DNA of 64,000 bases from Albimonas sp963816545 (GTDB lineage: Bacteria > Pseudomonadota > Alphaproteobacteria > Rhodobacterales > Rhodobacteraceae). This document shows, in pieces, positions 45,116 to 54,799 of the stretch. The notes below the pieces were generated by a model. It was not told where the DNA came from. It saw nothing but the letters and a program-made list of their open reading frames with translations, and did not search any database. The stretch covers positions 310,001 through 374,000 of the forward strand of contig CAWFLE010000001.1 in the NCBI GenBank assembly GCA_963816545.1, in the 5' to 3' direction. How positions within the stretch are numbered: the first letter of the stretch is position 1; each line of letters opens with the position of its first letter. Both the position numbers and the translations under genes were made by a program.

Positions 45116-45927
45116 CTAGAGGCCGAGCACGTCCGACATGCAGTATTCGCCCGGCTTTCGCTCCTGCCCCCAGACCGCCGCCGCGACCGCGCCGCGCGCG
45201 AAGAGCATCCGGTCGGTCGCCACGTGGCGGAGCGAGACCCGCTCGCCGGCGCCTGCGAAGATCACCTCGTGCTCGCCCACCACGTCGCCGCCGCGCAGCG
45301 CGGCGAAGCCGATGGCGCCGGCCGTCCGCGCCCCGGTGATGCCCGTCGCGGCCCGCGTCGGCGCCGCGCCGGCGAGCGCGACGCCGCGTCCGCGCGCCGC
45401 CGCCTCGCCCAGCATCAGCGCGGTGCCCGAGGGCGCGTCCACCTTGTGGCGGTGGTGCATCTCGACGATCTCGACGTCGTAGTCCGGCCCCAGCGCCGCC
45501 GCGACCCGCTCGCGCCAGCGCGATCAGCAGGTTGACGCCGAGGCTGACAGTTGCCGGCCGGTCACCTGGCACCGCGTGCCGGGCCGCCGCCTCCAGCCGC
45601 TCCAGATGCGCCGGCCTCTAGTCCCGTGGTGCCGATGACATGCACAAGCCGGGCCTGAGCCGCCAACGCCGCATGGGCGACCGTTGCCTCGGGAGCGGTG
45701 AAGTCCAGCACGGCGCGGGAGCGGGCGAAGGCCTCCAGCGGGTCCGCGTCGACCATCACGCCCATGGCCGCGCCGCCCAGCGCCTCGCCCAGATCGCGGC
45801 CGATCCACTCGTGCCCCTCCCGCTCCGTGGCGCCGACGAGCGACGTCTCCGGGTTCGCCGTCACGGCCTCCACCAGCATCCGGCCCATACGGCCCGACAC
45901 GCCCACGACGGTCACGGGAATGGTCAT
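45116..45927 (-). CDS. dapB: 4-hydroxy-tetrahydrodipicolinate reductase, read through indels
   Basis: Reduces the dihydrodipicolinate precursor in lysine/diaminopimelate synthesis. It has an N-terminal NAD(P) motif VVGVSGRMGRMLVEAV, VLDFTAPEATVAHAALA, VIGTTGLEA, GVNLLIALA and the catalytic EMHHRHKVDAPSGTALMLGEA, with a C-terminal DVLGL. The frame breaks near 45610, 45570, 45545 and 45518, all within 100 bases. The order of blocks and the overall length are right for DapB. Essential for cell-wall synthesis, so probably intact in the organism. Confidence 0.92.
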
Positions 45928-46046
45928 GCGATCCTCCTTGCCCAGCGGCCGGCCGCTCCTACCACCGAGCCGCCCGGCCGGGCAACGGCGCTTGCCCGCC
46001 CCCCGCCCCCATGCTTCATTCGCAGACGAACGAAGCAGGAGCGCCC

Positions 46047-47344
46047 GTGACCCCCGAAGAGACCGCGATCCTCGACGCCGTCGAGGCCCGACGCGACGAC
46101 CTCGTCGCCCTCACCCAGTCCCTGATCCGCATCCCGTCCGTGAACCCTCCCGGGGCCGACTACGCCGCCTGCGCGCGTCTGGTGGCGGAGCACCTCTCCA
46201 CCCACGGTTTCGCATGCGAAACCATCCGGGCCGAGGGCGCGCCGGCGGACTCCGAGGCCTATCCCCGCCTCAACGTCATCGCCCGCAAGGCCGAAGGCGA
46301 CGGCCCCTGCGTCCACTTCAACTCCCACTACGACGTGGTCCCCCCGCCGAAGGCTGGACCCGCGACCCCTACGGCGCCGAGATCGAGGACGGCCGCATCT
46401 ACGGCCGCGGAACCTGCGACATGAAGGGCGGCCTCGCCGCCTCGATGATCGCGGCCGAAGCGCTGGCGGATCTCGGCGGCTGGAGCGGGGCCATCGAGGT
46501 TTCCGGCGTCGCGGACGAGGAATCCGGCGGCTTCGGCGGCGCCGCATGGCTCGCGCAGCACGGCCATTTCAACGCCTCCCGCCAGAGCCACGTCATCATC
46601 CCCGAGCCGTTCTCGCCGCATCGCATCTGCATCGGCCACCGCGGCGTCTGGTGGGGGCGGATCGAAGTGTTCGGGCGGGTCGCGCACGGCTCCATGCCCT
46701 TCCTCGGGAACTGCGCCGTCCGGCACATGGGCGCGATCCTCCACGCGCTGGAGGAGGAGTACATCCCCGACATCGCCCAGCGTCTGACCCACCAGCCGGT
46801 GACGCCGGACGGCGCGCGCAGGTCGTCGCTCAACATCGCGACGCTCCATGGCGGCCAGCCGGACCCGACCGACGGCGGCTTCCCCGCCCCGAACGTGCCC
46901 GACCGCGCCACCCTGATCTTCGACCGCCGCCTGATCCCGGAGGAGGACCTGGACGAGGCCAAGGCCGAGCTGCGCGCTCTGCTCGACCGCGTCGCCGCCC
47001 ACCGCGGCTTCAACTACGAGCTCAAGGACCTGTTCGAAGTCCGTCCCACGCTGACCGACCGCGACGGCCCCGTCACCCGCGCGACCGCCGCCGCGATCGA
47101 GCAGGTGACCGGCCGCCGGGCCGAGATCGTCCTCTCCCCCGGCACCTACGACCAGAAGCATTTCGACCAGATCGGCGGCGTGCACGATGTGATCGCCTAC
47201 GGCCCGGGAATTCTGGACCTCGCGCACCAACCGGACGAGTATGTGGACATCGAGGACCTCGTCGCCTCCGCCAAGGTCATGGCGCTCGCCGCCTGGAGGG
47301 CTCCTCGGAAACGACGCCTGACCCTGACGGGAGACCCTGAATGA
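46047..47344 (+). CDS. M20 family metallopeptidase/deacylase (ArgE/DapE-like), one indel
   Basis: A 432-aa dizinc hydrolase of N-acyl amino acids or small peptides. Metal ligands are in HFNSHYDVVPP and RGTCDMKGGLAAS, the general base pair in VADEESGGFGG, and the last His in SPGTYDQKHFDQIGG. The frame breaks near 46343 in a C-run (six C, seven needed). Adding one restores AEGWTRDPYGAEI. A GTG start at 46047 with AGGAG is preferred to the ATG at 46011. Its stop overlaps the next ATG (ATGA), so it is coupled to a peptide-binding protein gene. It probably processes the imported ligand. Confidence 0.9.
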
Positions 47345-48807
47345 GACGCATCCTCCTCGGCGCCGCCTTCACCCTCGCGGGGGCCGCCGCCCAGGCGCAG
47401 CAGACGCATGTGGACATCGGCGTGGCGCTGGAGCCGCCGAACCTCGACCCGACCGCCGGCGCCGCCGCGGCCATCGACGAGATCGTCTACGCCAACATCT
47501 TCGAGGGTCTGACCCGGATCGCCCGTACGGGCGCCGTCCAGCCGGCGCTGGCGCGGTCCTGGGACATCTCCGAGGACGGGCTGACCTACACCTTCCACCT
47601 CGTGGAGGGCGCGAAATTTCACGACGAGACCGCCTTCGACGCCGAGGACGTGAAGTTCACCTTCGACCGCGCCATGGCCGAGGATTCCCAGAACGCCCAG
47701 AAGGCGCTGTTCGAGCCGATCGAGAGCGTGGAGGTCGTGGACCCGGCCACCGTCAGGATCACCCTCAAGCGGCCGACCGCCAACTTCCTGTTCAACATGG
47801 GCTGGGGCGACGCGGTGATCGTGGCCCCTGAATCCGCCCCGACCAACGCCACCTATCCCGTCGGCACCGGCCCGTTCCAGTTCCGCGACTGGGCCAAGGG
47901 CTCCTCGGTCACCATCGAGAAGAACCCCGACTACTGGGGCGACGAGGCGAAGCTCGGCTCCGCCACCTTCAAGTTCATCTCCGACCCGACCGCGTCCCTC
48001 GCGGCGCTGATGGCGGGCGACGTGGACGCCTTCCCGCTCTGGCCCTCGCCCGAGACGCTGCCCCAGATCCAGAACGATCCGCGCTTCGAGGTGGTGATGG
48101 GCTCGACCGAGGGCGAGGTGATCCTCGCGCTCAACAACACCCGCCCGCCGTTCGACGACCTCAAGGTGCGGCAGGCCGTGGCCTACGCCATCGACAGCCA
48201 GGAGATCATCGACGGCGCCATGTTCGGGGTGGGCGAGGATATCGGCTCCCACTACCCGCCGCACGGGCCCGCCTATGTGGACCTGACCGGGACCTATCCG
48301 CACGACACGGAGAAGGCCAAGCAGCTCCTCGCCGAAGCCGGCCAGCAGGACCTGAGCGTCACCCTGAAGCTGCCGCCCCCGACCTACGCCCGCCGCGGCG
48401 GCGAGATCGTGGCCGCCCAGCTCGAGGAGGCCGGCATCTCGGTCGAGATCGTGCCGGTCGAATGGGCCCAATGGCTGGAGCAAGTCTTCAAGGGCCGCGA
48501 CTTCGACATGACCATCGTGGCGCATACCGAGCCGCGGGATATCAACATCTACGCCCGGCCTGACTACTACTTCGGCTACGGCAAGCCCGAGTTCGTCGCC
48601 CTGATGGACAAGTACAACGCCGAGACGGACCCCGAGGCGCAGAACGATATCCTGAAGGAGGCCCAGCGCATGATCGCCGACGACGCGGTCAACGGCTACC
48701 TCTTCCAGCTAGGCAAGATCGGGGTCTGGACGAAGGGCCTGAAGGGGATGTGGGAGAACCAGCCCACCCAGGCCAATGACCTGACCGAAGTCTACTGGGC
48801 GGAGTGA
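47341..48807 (+). CDS. ABC transporter substrate-binding protein, family 5 (peptide/nickel type)
   Basis: A 488-aa periplasmic protein with signal peptide MRRILLGAAFTLAGAAAQAQ. Family 5 blocks include EPPNLDPTAGAAAAIDEIVY, ARSWDISEDGLTYTFHLVEG, AEDVKFTFDRAM and FNMGWGDAVIVAPE. The ligand is probably a short peptide or acyl-amino acid, given the coupled M20 hydrolase. The matching permeases and ATPase lie at 53849-57253, 5 kb away. A strong terminator follows. Confidence 0.95.
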   Translation: MRRILLGAAFTLAGAAAQAQQTHVDIGVALEPPNLDPTAGAAAAIDEIVYANIFEGLTRIARTGAVQPALARSWDISEDGLTYTFHLVEGAKFHDETAFDAEDVKFTFDRAMAEDSQNAQKALFEPIESVEVVDPATVRITLKRPTANFLFNMGWGDAVIVAPESAPTNATYPVGTGPFQFRDWAKGSSVTIEKNPDYWGDEAKLGSATFKFISDPTASLAALMAGDVDAFPLWPSPETLPQIQNDPRFEVVMGSTEGEVILALNNTRPPFDDLKVRQAVAYAIDSQEIIDGAMFGVGEDIGSHYPPHGPAYVDLTGTYPHDTEKAKQLLAEAGQQDLSVTLKLPPPTYARRGGEIVAAQLEEAGISVEIVPVEWAQWLEQVFKGRDFDMTIVAHTEPRDINIYARPDYYFGYGKPEFVALMDKYNAETDPEAQNDILKEAQRMIADDAVNGYLFQLGKIGVWTKGLKGMWENQPTQANDLTEVYWAE

Positions 48808-48824
48808 TCGGTCCCTATCTACGA

Positions 48825-48848
48825 CGGGCCGGGGCTGTCCCCGGCCCG
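48825..48848 (+). terminator. Rho-independent terminator after the binding-protein gene
   Basis: CGGGCCGGGG-CTGT-CCCCGGCCCG is a perfect 10-bp stem followed by TTCGCATT. It lies 17 bp past the stop and separates the M20/binding-protein pair from the rest of the cluster. Confidence 0.75.
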
Positions 48849-48871
48849 TTCGCATTCCCGGAAGGCCGCCG

Positions 48872-49393
48872 ATGATCCGCCTCGCCCTCGTCGCGCTGTT
48901 CCTGTTCCTGATCTACCTCGTCTGGCGCAATCTCAGCGGCCGGTCGCGCTTCCGTGCGGATCAGCGCAAGGCATGGGACGAGCCGCTGCGCGAGGGCTCG
49001 GCGGTGGTGCTGTCGGCGGCGCCCTCGGCCTGGTGGTGGTGCCTCGCGCTCGCGGCCGTCGCGGCGCTGGTGGGCCGGTCCCTGTTCGAGCGTATGGCCG
49101 CCGGAGAGAGCGTGGGCGACACCTTCTGGCACTGGCTCCTGTTCCTGGTGATGGCCGCCGTCGCCGGCCGCCGCGCGGTGCAACTGTCGGAGCGGGTGAC
49201 GGTCACGTGGGACCGGATCGCCTCGCGCAACATCCTCGGCGACCGCTACTCCCTGCCCCTTTCCGAGGCGACGGGCGTGAACGAGAGCGACCGCACCGCC
49301 CTCATCGCCTTCCGGGACGGCAAGGTGCTGGAGCTGTCGCCCTGGCTGGAGGGCCGGTTCTGGCTGGCGCGGGAGCTGCGCGCCCGCCTCTAG
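48872..49393 (+). CDS. two- or three-helix membrane protein with a PH-like tail, unknown
   Basis: A 173-aa protein. It has an N-terminal helix (LALVALFLFLIYLVWRNL), then AWWWCLALAAVAALVGRSLF and FWHWLLFLVMAAVAG. A cytosolic domain follows: QLSERVTVTWDRIASRNILG and SLPLSEATGVNESDRTALIAF, similar in style to bacterial PH domains. No function known. Its TAG stop is part of the CTAG at the left edge of the IS630 insertion, and the residues before it look undisturbed. Confidence 0.7.
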   Translation: MIRLALVALFLFLIYLVWRNLSGRSRFRADQRKAWDEPLREGSAVVLSAAPSAWWWCLALAAVAALVGRSLFERMAAGESVGDTFWHWLLFLVMAAVAGRRAVQLSERVTVTWDRIASRNILGDRYSLPLSEATGVNESDRTALIAFRDGKVLELSPWLEGRFWLARELRARL

Positions 49394-49425
49394 AGCGGCG
49401 GCCGGTCTGAGTGATACCGGCGCGC

Positions 49426-50492
49426 CTAACCAATGACCTTCTCGATCCACGGCTGGAGGCAGAGGGAGCGGATGCGGGAGGGGTCGTTGGCGAAGGCGTT
49501 CCAGGCGCGACAGCAGGCGTCCACGATGGCGTCGAAGTCCGCGAACACGCGCAGGCTGAGGAAGCGCTCGCGCAGCCACAGCCAGACGCGCTCCATCGGA
49601 TTGAGTTGGGGCGAGTAGGGCGGCAGCGGGACCAGGGTGACGTTCGGCGGGACCTGGAGCGCCTTCGCGCCGTGCCAGCCGGCGCGGTCCAGCACCATGA
49701 TGGCGTGCTCGTCGTCGGGGATCGTGGCGGCGAAGGCGTCGAGGAAGATCTGCATCGCCTGGCCGCCGACCTCGGGCATGACGAGGCCGAAGGCGGCCTC
49801 CCCGTCGGGGCGGGCGGCGCCGAAGACGTAGGTCCATTCGAAGCGCTGGTCCTGGCGGCCAGGCGGGCGGCGGCCGCGGCTCCACCAGCGATGGCAGAGC
49901 CGGCCCTTCTGGCCGACCCGCATCTCGTCCTGGAACCACAGCACGATCCGCTTGCCTGGATGCGCCTCGGCCGCAATCTTCAGCGCCGCCCGCAGCCCCC
50001 TTTTTCGAAGCGACGCTGCGCCGCCTCGTCCGTCCTCGGGTGCGTGGGGCGGACCTTCTGCCGTGAGACCCCCTCGCGCCGCAGGATCCGCGACAGGCTC
50101 TGCGGGGCCAGGCGCTTGTCGAAGCGAGCCTCGATCCAGCGGCAGAGGTCCGACAGGGTCCAGCTGCTCACCCCGTCCATCTCAGGGTCGGGCCCGCGGA
50201 AGATGCGGTCGAAGAGCAGCGCCAGCTCCGCTTCGCTCAGCGCCGGCGGCCGGCCTGGCAGCGGCCGGTCCCGCACGCCCTCCGGTCCTTCGGCGTTGTA
50301 GCGCAGCACCGCGTCGCGCAGCGCCTGCCGCTCCATCCCCGCAGCTTTCGCCGCCTCCGCCCGGCTCATGCCGTCGAGCGCGTTGGCGATCGCCAGCAGC
50401 CGTCGTGCGGCCCGGTTGCTCGTCTCCCGCGCCGCCCGTGCGCGAAGCTCCTTCGACGTCAGGTCGTCCCGGATCTCCAACGCTCCACCCAT
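49426..50492 (-). CDS. IS630-family transposase (two overlapping frames)
   Basis: The first frame (MGGALEIRDDLTSKELRARA to RRFEKGG) is the helix-turn-helix DNA-binding half. The second frame (LRAALKIAAEAHPGKRIVLW to WIEKVIG) is the DDE half. Its catalytic residues sit in WFQDEMRVG, IMVLDRAGWHG and LNPMERVWLWLRE. They join by a -1 shift at AAAAAGGGGG (near 49995), giving 355 aa. Many IS630 members use a programmed frameshift, but an indel error is equally possible here. Confidence 0.85.
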
Positions 50493-50652
50493 GTCTGCTC
50501 CACCTCCCTGCTTTCGGGGACGGAATCACAGATCAAGCCGGACGGGAATCCTTCGGCAGAGTCAGAGCTTTCGGTCGCCGGTATGAAACGCGGGATTCCC
50601 TCCGGGAGCGGGTTCTGATTCATGCTGGCGGCCGGGCGGGAGGCCGGCCGCC

Positions 50653-51602
50653 ATGTCGAAAGCCCTGTCGCTCGATCTTCGAACCCGAGTTCTCGCCGCC
50701 GTCGCGGAGGGGGCCAGCCATCGGCAGGCCGCCGCGCGCTTCGGCGTGAGCCCGGCCAGCGTGAGCCGCTGGCGTGCGCTGGCCCGCACCCAGGGCGACG
50801 CCCGGCCGGGGCCGCTCGGCGGCGACCGCCGGTCGGCGCGGGTGGAAGCGCAGGCCGAGCTGATCCTGAGCCTGCTGGGCGCGACGCCCGACGCCACGAT
50901 CGAGGAGCTGCGCGTCGTGCTCGCCGATCATGGCCAGAGCTTCGGCTACGGCACGCTGCGCCGGTTCTTCCACCGCCACGGCATCACGCGCAAAAAAAGA
51001 CGGCCCATGCCAGCGAGCAGGATCGCCCGGACGTCCTGAAGCGCCGCCGGGCCTGGTTCGAACAGCAGATCGACCTCGATCCGGACCGGCTCGTCTTCAT
51101 CGACGAGACCTGGGCCAAGACCAACATGGGCCGCACCCACGGCCGGGCCCCGCGTGGCGAACGCCTGCGCATGGGCTTCCCCCACGGCCACTGGAAGACG
51201 ACCACCTTCGTCGGCGCGCTGACCACCCGCGGAATGATCGCGCCGTTCGTGCTGAGCGGACCGATCAACCGGGCCGCCTTCGAGGCCTATGTCGAGAGCG
51301 TCCTCGCGCCGGAACTGCGCCCGGGCGACATCGTCGTCATGGACAACCTCTCCAGCCACAAGGGGCCGAGGGCGCAGGCGCTGATCGAGGCGGCCGGAGC
51401 CGAACTCCGCTTCCTCCCGCCCTACAGCCCCGACTTCAATCCGATCGAGAACGCCTTCGCCAAGCTCAAGGCGCTCCTGCGCAGGGCCGGCGAGCGCACC
51501 GTCGAGGGCCTCTGGGCCGCCATCGGCCGGATCGTCGACCTCTTCGGTCCCGCCGAGTGCGCCAACTACTTCAGCGCCTGCGGATACGATCCAGACTGGT
51601 AG
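50653..51602 (+). CDS. IS630-family transposase (frame change at A7)
   Basis: MSKALSLDLRTRVLAAVAEG to HGITRKK is the N-terminal winged-helix/HTH half. KTAHASEQDRPDVLKRRRAW onward is the catalytic half. The D-D-E residues are in FIDETWAKTNMG, IVVMDNLSSHKG and SPDFNPIENAFAKL. The two halves join by a -1 shift on a run of seven A near 50994, a typical slippage site. About 316 aa. It differs from the left transposase, so this is not a duplication. Confidence 0.87.
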
Positions 51603-51611
51603 GCTTCCGCT

Positions 51612-53222
51612 CTAGAGGTCCGAGGTCTTCGGCGGCGGCCCGACCCGCACCCCGTCGATGTTCTCCGACGCGAAGCCCATTCCGAGCGAGATCACCATCG
51701 CGAACACCATCACGAAGATCGGCAGGCCGACGACCGTGATGACCTGCTGAAGCGCGGTCAGCCCCGCATCCCCCGCCAGCACGATCAGCATGGCGGCCAC
51801 CAGCCCCTCCGAGACGCCCCAGAACACGCGCTGGCGCACCGGCCCCGGCTCGGCGTCGCCGGTGCAGAGCATGTCCACCACCAGCGAGGCCGAGTCCGAC
51901 GAGGTGGCGAAGAAGATCGCCACGATGACGATGGCGAAGCCCTGCACCAGCTCGGTCGCCGGGAAATGCTCGAAGAAGGCGAACATGGCGAGCGGCACGC
52001 TCTCCGCCACCGCGGCCGACAGCGACCCCGCCTCCGCCCCCATCGCGGCCCGCGCCTCGGCGCCGATGCCGTCGATCTCCATCGCCTGCCAGCCGAAGAT
52101 GGCGAACCACACCAGCGTGAAGGCCGAGGGCGCGAACAGCACGCCCAGCACGAACTCCCGGATCGTCCGCCCGCGGGAGATGCGGGCCACGAACAGCCCG
52201 ATGAAGGGAGACCAGGTCACCGTCCAGGCCCAGTAGAACACCGTCCAGTCGCCCTGCCAGCCCCAGGCCCGGTCCTCCTGCGTGTAGGGGGCGAGCATGT
52301 CGTTCCAGAACGCCATCCGCGGCAGGTTCCAGACGTAGATGCCCACCGTCTCCACCACGCCGCGCAGCAGGAACAGGGTCGAGCCGAAGATCACCACGAA
52401 GATCATCAGCAGGACCGCCATGCCGATGTTGAGGTTGGAGAGGAACTTCACCCCCTTGTCCAACCCCACCACGATGGAGGTCACCGCCACCGCCGTCAGC
52501 ACGCTCAGGATGGCGACCTTCAGGATCACCCCGTCCTCCAGCCCGAACAGCTCCGACATCCCCGCCGCGATCTGCGAGGAGCCCAGCCCCAGCGACACCG
52601 CCACCCCGAACAGCGTCCCGAGGATGGCGAACACGTCCAGCGTCTTGCCGACGGGCCCGTGGATCCGCTCCTTCAGCATCGGGTAGAAGACCGAGGACAT
52701 CCGCACCGGCAGGTCGTAGCGGTAGATGAAATAGGCGAAGGCCAGCCCCGGCAGCGCGAAGATCGTCCAGGTGTGCAGGCCCAGATGGTAGATGGAGAAG
52801 CCCAACGCCTCCCGCGCCGCCTCGACCGTGAAGGCGTCCACGTCGTTCCGCGGCGGGGACGAGAAATGGAAGATCGGCTCCGCCACGCCCCAGAACATCA
52901 GCACCGTCCCGATGCCGCCGGCGAACAGCATGGTGAACCAGGACAGGAACCCGTAGTCGGGCCGCGCGCCTTCCCCGCCCAGCCGGATCTTGCCGTAGCT
53001 GGAAAAGGCCGCCCACAGCAGGAAGCCCAGCCACACGTTCACGCCGAGGATGAAGAACCACCCGAGATTGGTCACGATCCACGATCGCCCCGCCGCGAAC
53101 GCCGCCCCGATCGGCCCCGGCGCGATCACCAGCGCCAGCACGAACACGATCATGCAGCCGGCCGAGACGAAGAAGATCGTCGGGTCGGTCCGCAGCCCCA
53201 GGCGGTCGGCGAAGCTCTTCAT
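51612..53222 (-). CDS. BCCT family betaine/carnitine/choline transporter
   Basis: A 536-aa, 12-helix sodium- or proton-coupled carrier. FAGGIGTVLMFWGVAEPIFHF and the tryptophan-rich WTVFYWAWTVTWSPFIGLFV helix are the family signature. RISRGRTIREFVLGVLFAPS and ATSSDSASLVVDMLCTG are also conserved. The C-tail is short, so osmotic gating is not obvious. AAGGAG precedes the ATG at 53222. Its TAG stop was probably once shared with the gene at 48872 (CTAG), now split by the IS630 pair. Confidence 0.94.
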   Translation of the reverse strand: MKSFADRLGLRTDPTIFFVSAGCMIVFVLALVIAPGPIGAAFAAGRSWIVTNLGWFFILGVNVWLGFLLWAAFSSYGKIRLGGEGARPDYGFLSWFTMLFAGGIGTVLMFWGVAEPIFHFSSPPRNDVDAFTVEAAREALGFSIYHLGLHTWTIFALPGLAFAYFIYRYDLPVRMSSVFYPMLKERIHGPVGKTLDVFAILGTLFGVAVSLGLGSSQIAAGMSELFGLEDGVILKVAILSVLTAVAVTSIVVGLDKGVKFLSNLNIGMAVLLMIFVVIFGSTLFLLRGVVETVGIYVWNLPRMAFWNDMLAPYTQEDRAWGWQGDWTVFYWAWTVTWSPFIGLFVARISRGRTIREFVLGVLFAPSAFTLVWFAIFGWQAMEIDGIGAEARAAMGAEAGSLSAAVAESVPLAMFAFFEHFPATELVQGFAIVIVAIFFATSSDSASLVVDMLCTGDAEPGPVRQRVFWGVSEGLVAAMLIVLAGDAGLTALQQVITVVGLPIFVMVFAMVISLGMGFASENIDGVRVGPPPKTSDL

Positions 53223-53363
53223 GCGGCGTCTCCTTCTTGCATGGTGCGGGGGATGTAGGGGCATGAGGGCCCGCGGCGACCCGTCCCGACGCAGCGGGAC
53301 CCCTTGCGACGGAAGGGGAAAACCCCGACCCTCCGGTCACAAGCCAAGCGCCGGGAGCCCGTC

Positions 53364-53852
53364 ATGCATGTCCGCCCAGAGACCGAGCAGGACCGAGACC
53401 ATGTCCGCCGCCTGGTCGAATCCGCGTTCGGGCGCGAGGACGAGGCCGATCTGGTGGAGCGGCTGCGCGCCGAAGGCGACGCGGCCATCGCCCTCGTCGC
53501 CGAACTTGACGGCGAGACCGCCGGCCACCTGGTCCTGTCGCCCATGCGCGAACCCGCCGCCGCCCTCGGCCTCGGCCCGATCTCGGTCCGCCCGGACCTC
53601 CAGCGCCGCGGCGTCGGCGCGGCGCTGATCCGCGAGGCGCTGAAACGCGCGCGCCACGACGGCTGGCGGGCGGTCTTCGTGCTCGGCGATCCGCCCTGGT
53701 ACACCCGCTTCGGGTTCGAGCCCGAGCTCGCCCGCGGCTACGCCACCTCGTTCGAGGGGCCGTTCCTCATGGCGCTCGAACTGGCACCCGGCGCGCTGAC
53801 CGGCGAGGGCGAGCTGCGCTACGCCCGCGCCTTCGACGACCTCGCCGAATGA
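53364..53852 (+). CDS. GNAT family N-acetyltransferase (YhbS-like)
   Basis: A 162-aa protein. MHVRPETEQDRDHVRRLVES and LVERLRAEGDAAIALVAELD form the N-lobe. ISVRPDLQRRGVGAALIREAL is the acetyl-CoA loop, and VFVLGDPPWYTRFGFEPELA is typical of YhbS-type enzymes. The start at 53364 is preferred over an upstream extension. Its stop overlaps the permease ATG (ATGA), so it is expressed with the transporter and may acetylate the imported substrate. Confidence 0.9.
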   Translation: MHVRPETEQDRDHVRRLVESAFGREDEADLVERLRAEGDAAIALVAELDGETAGHLVLSPMREPAAALGLGPISVRPDLQRRGVGAALIREALKRARHDGWRAVFVLGDPPWYTRFGFEPELARGYATSFEGPFLMALELAPGALTGEGELRYARAFDDLAE

Positions 53853-54799
53853 CGGCGTTCCTCCTCCAGCGTCTGTTCACCCTCGGGCTGACGCTGATCG
53901 CCGCCACCATCGCCATCTTCCTGATGCTGGAAGTCGTGCCCGGCGACCCGGCGCTGACCATGATGGGCATGAACGCCGACCCCTCCGCCGTGGCCGCGCT
54001 CCGGGCGGAACTCGGGCTCGACGCCCCCCTTGTTTCCCGCTACATCGCCTGGATCGGCGGCATGCTCACCGGCGATTTCGGCATCTCCTACACCTACCGC
54101 ACCCCGGTGTCGGAGCTGGTGCTGGAGCGGCTGCAGGTCTCGCTCCCCCTCACCCTCTACGCCCTGATCCTCTCCACCGGCATCGCGCTGCCCGCCGGCA
54201 TCGCCGCCGCCTCACGCCGCGGGAAACCGGCCGACATCGCCATCATGGGCGCGAGCCAGATCGGCGTCGCCATCCCGAACTTCTGGTTCGCGATGCTGCT
54301 GGTGATCCTCTTCGCCTCGGTCCTGCAGCTCTTCTCCGCGGGCGGCTTCCCCGGATGGGAGGCGGGCGTATTCGAGGGCGTGAAGGCGCTCACCCTCCCC
54401 GCCATCGCGCTGGCGCTGCCGCAGGCGGCGATCCTCGCGCGCGTCATGCGCTCGGCCCTGCTCGACGCGATGGACGAGGATTTCGTCCGCACCGCCCGCG
54501 CCAAGGGCCTCAGCCGCCGCCAGGCGCTTCGCCGCCACGCGCTGCGGAACGCGCTGATCCCGGTGCTCACCATCATCGGCCTCCAGTTCTCGTTCCTGCT
54601 GGCGGGCGCGATCATCATCGAGAACGTGTTCTTCCTCCCCGGCCTCGGGCGCCTCGTGTTCCAAGGGATCACCCAGCGGGATCTGATCGTGGTCCGCTCC
54701 GTGGTCGTCCTTCTGGTCTTCGCCGTGGTGCTGGTGACGCTGCTGGTGGACCTCGCCTACGCCGCCGTGGACCCCCGCCTGCGGGAGGGGCGGCGATGA
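53849..54799 (+). CDS. ABC transporter permease, DppB type
   Basis: A 316-aa inner-membrane subunit with six helices. It has an N-terminal LIAATIAIFLMLEVVPGDPAL, the EAA-loop RTARAKGLSRRQALRRHALRNALIPV that docks the ATPase, and a C-terminal FVLLV-like helix (VVLLVFAVVLVTLLVDLAYA). It follows the GNAT gene and precedes the DppC-type permease, both with ATGA overlaps. Confidence 0.95.
   Translation: MTAFLLQRLFTLGLTLIAATIAIFLMLEVVPGDPALTMMGMNADPSAVAALRAELGLDAPLVSRYIAWIGGMLTGDFGISYTYRTPVSELVLERLQVSLPLTLYALILSTGIALPAGIAAASRRGKPADIAIMGASQIGVAIPNFWFAMLLVILFASVLQLFSAGGFPGWEAGVFEGVKALTLPAIALALPQAAILARVMRSALLDAMDEDFVRTARAKGLSRRQALRRHALRNALIPVLTIIGLQFSFLLAGAIIIENVFFLPGLGRLVFQGITQRDLIVVRSVVVLLVFAVVLVTLLVDLAYAAVDPRLREGRR

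Larger units (their letters stand above)
49393..51612. mobile_element. pair of IS630-family elements inserted in one CTAG site
   Basis: The 2.2-kb block is bounded on both sides by TA within CTAG (49390-49393 and 51612-51615). Its outer ends are inverted copies, GAGCGGCGGCC and GAGCGGAAGCC (9 of 11 matching). It holds two transposase genes, minus then plus. A third GAGCGG end occurs at 50606, so the right element is about 1.0 kb and the left about 1.2 kb. ATACCGGCG appears near both ends of the left element in inverted orientation. IS630 elements are known to target TA and duplicate it. Confidence 0.8.
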
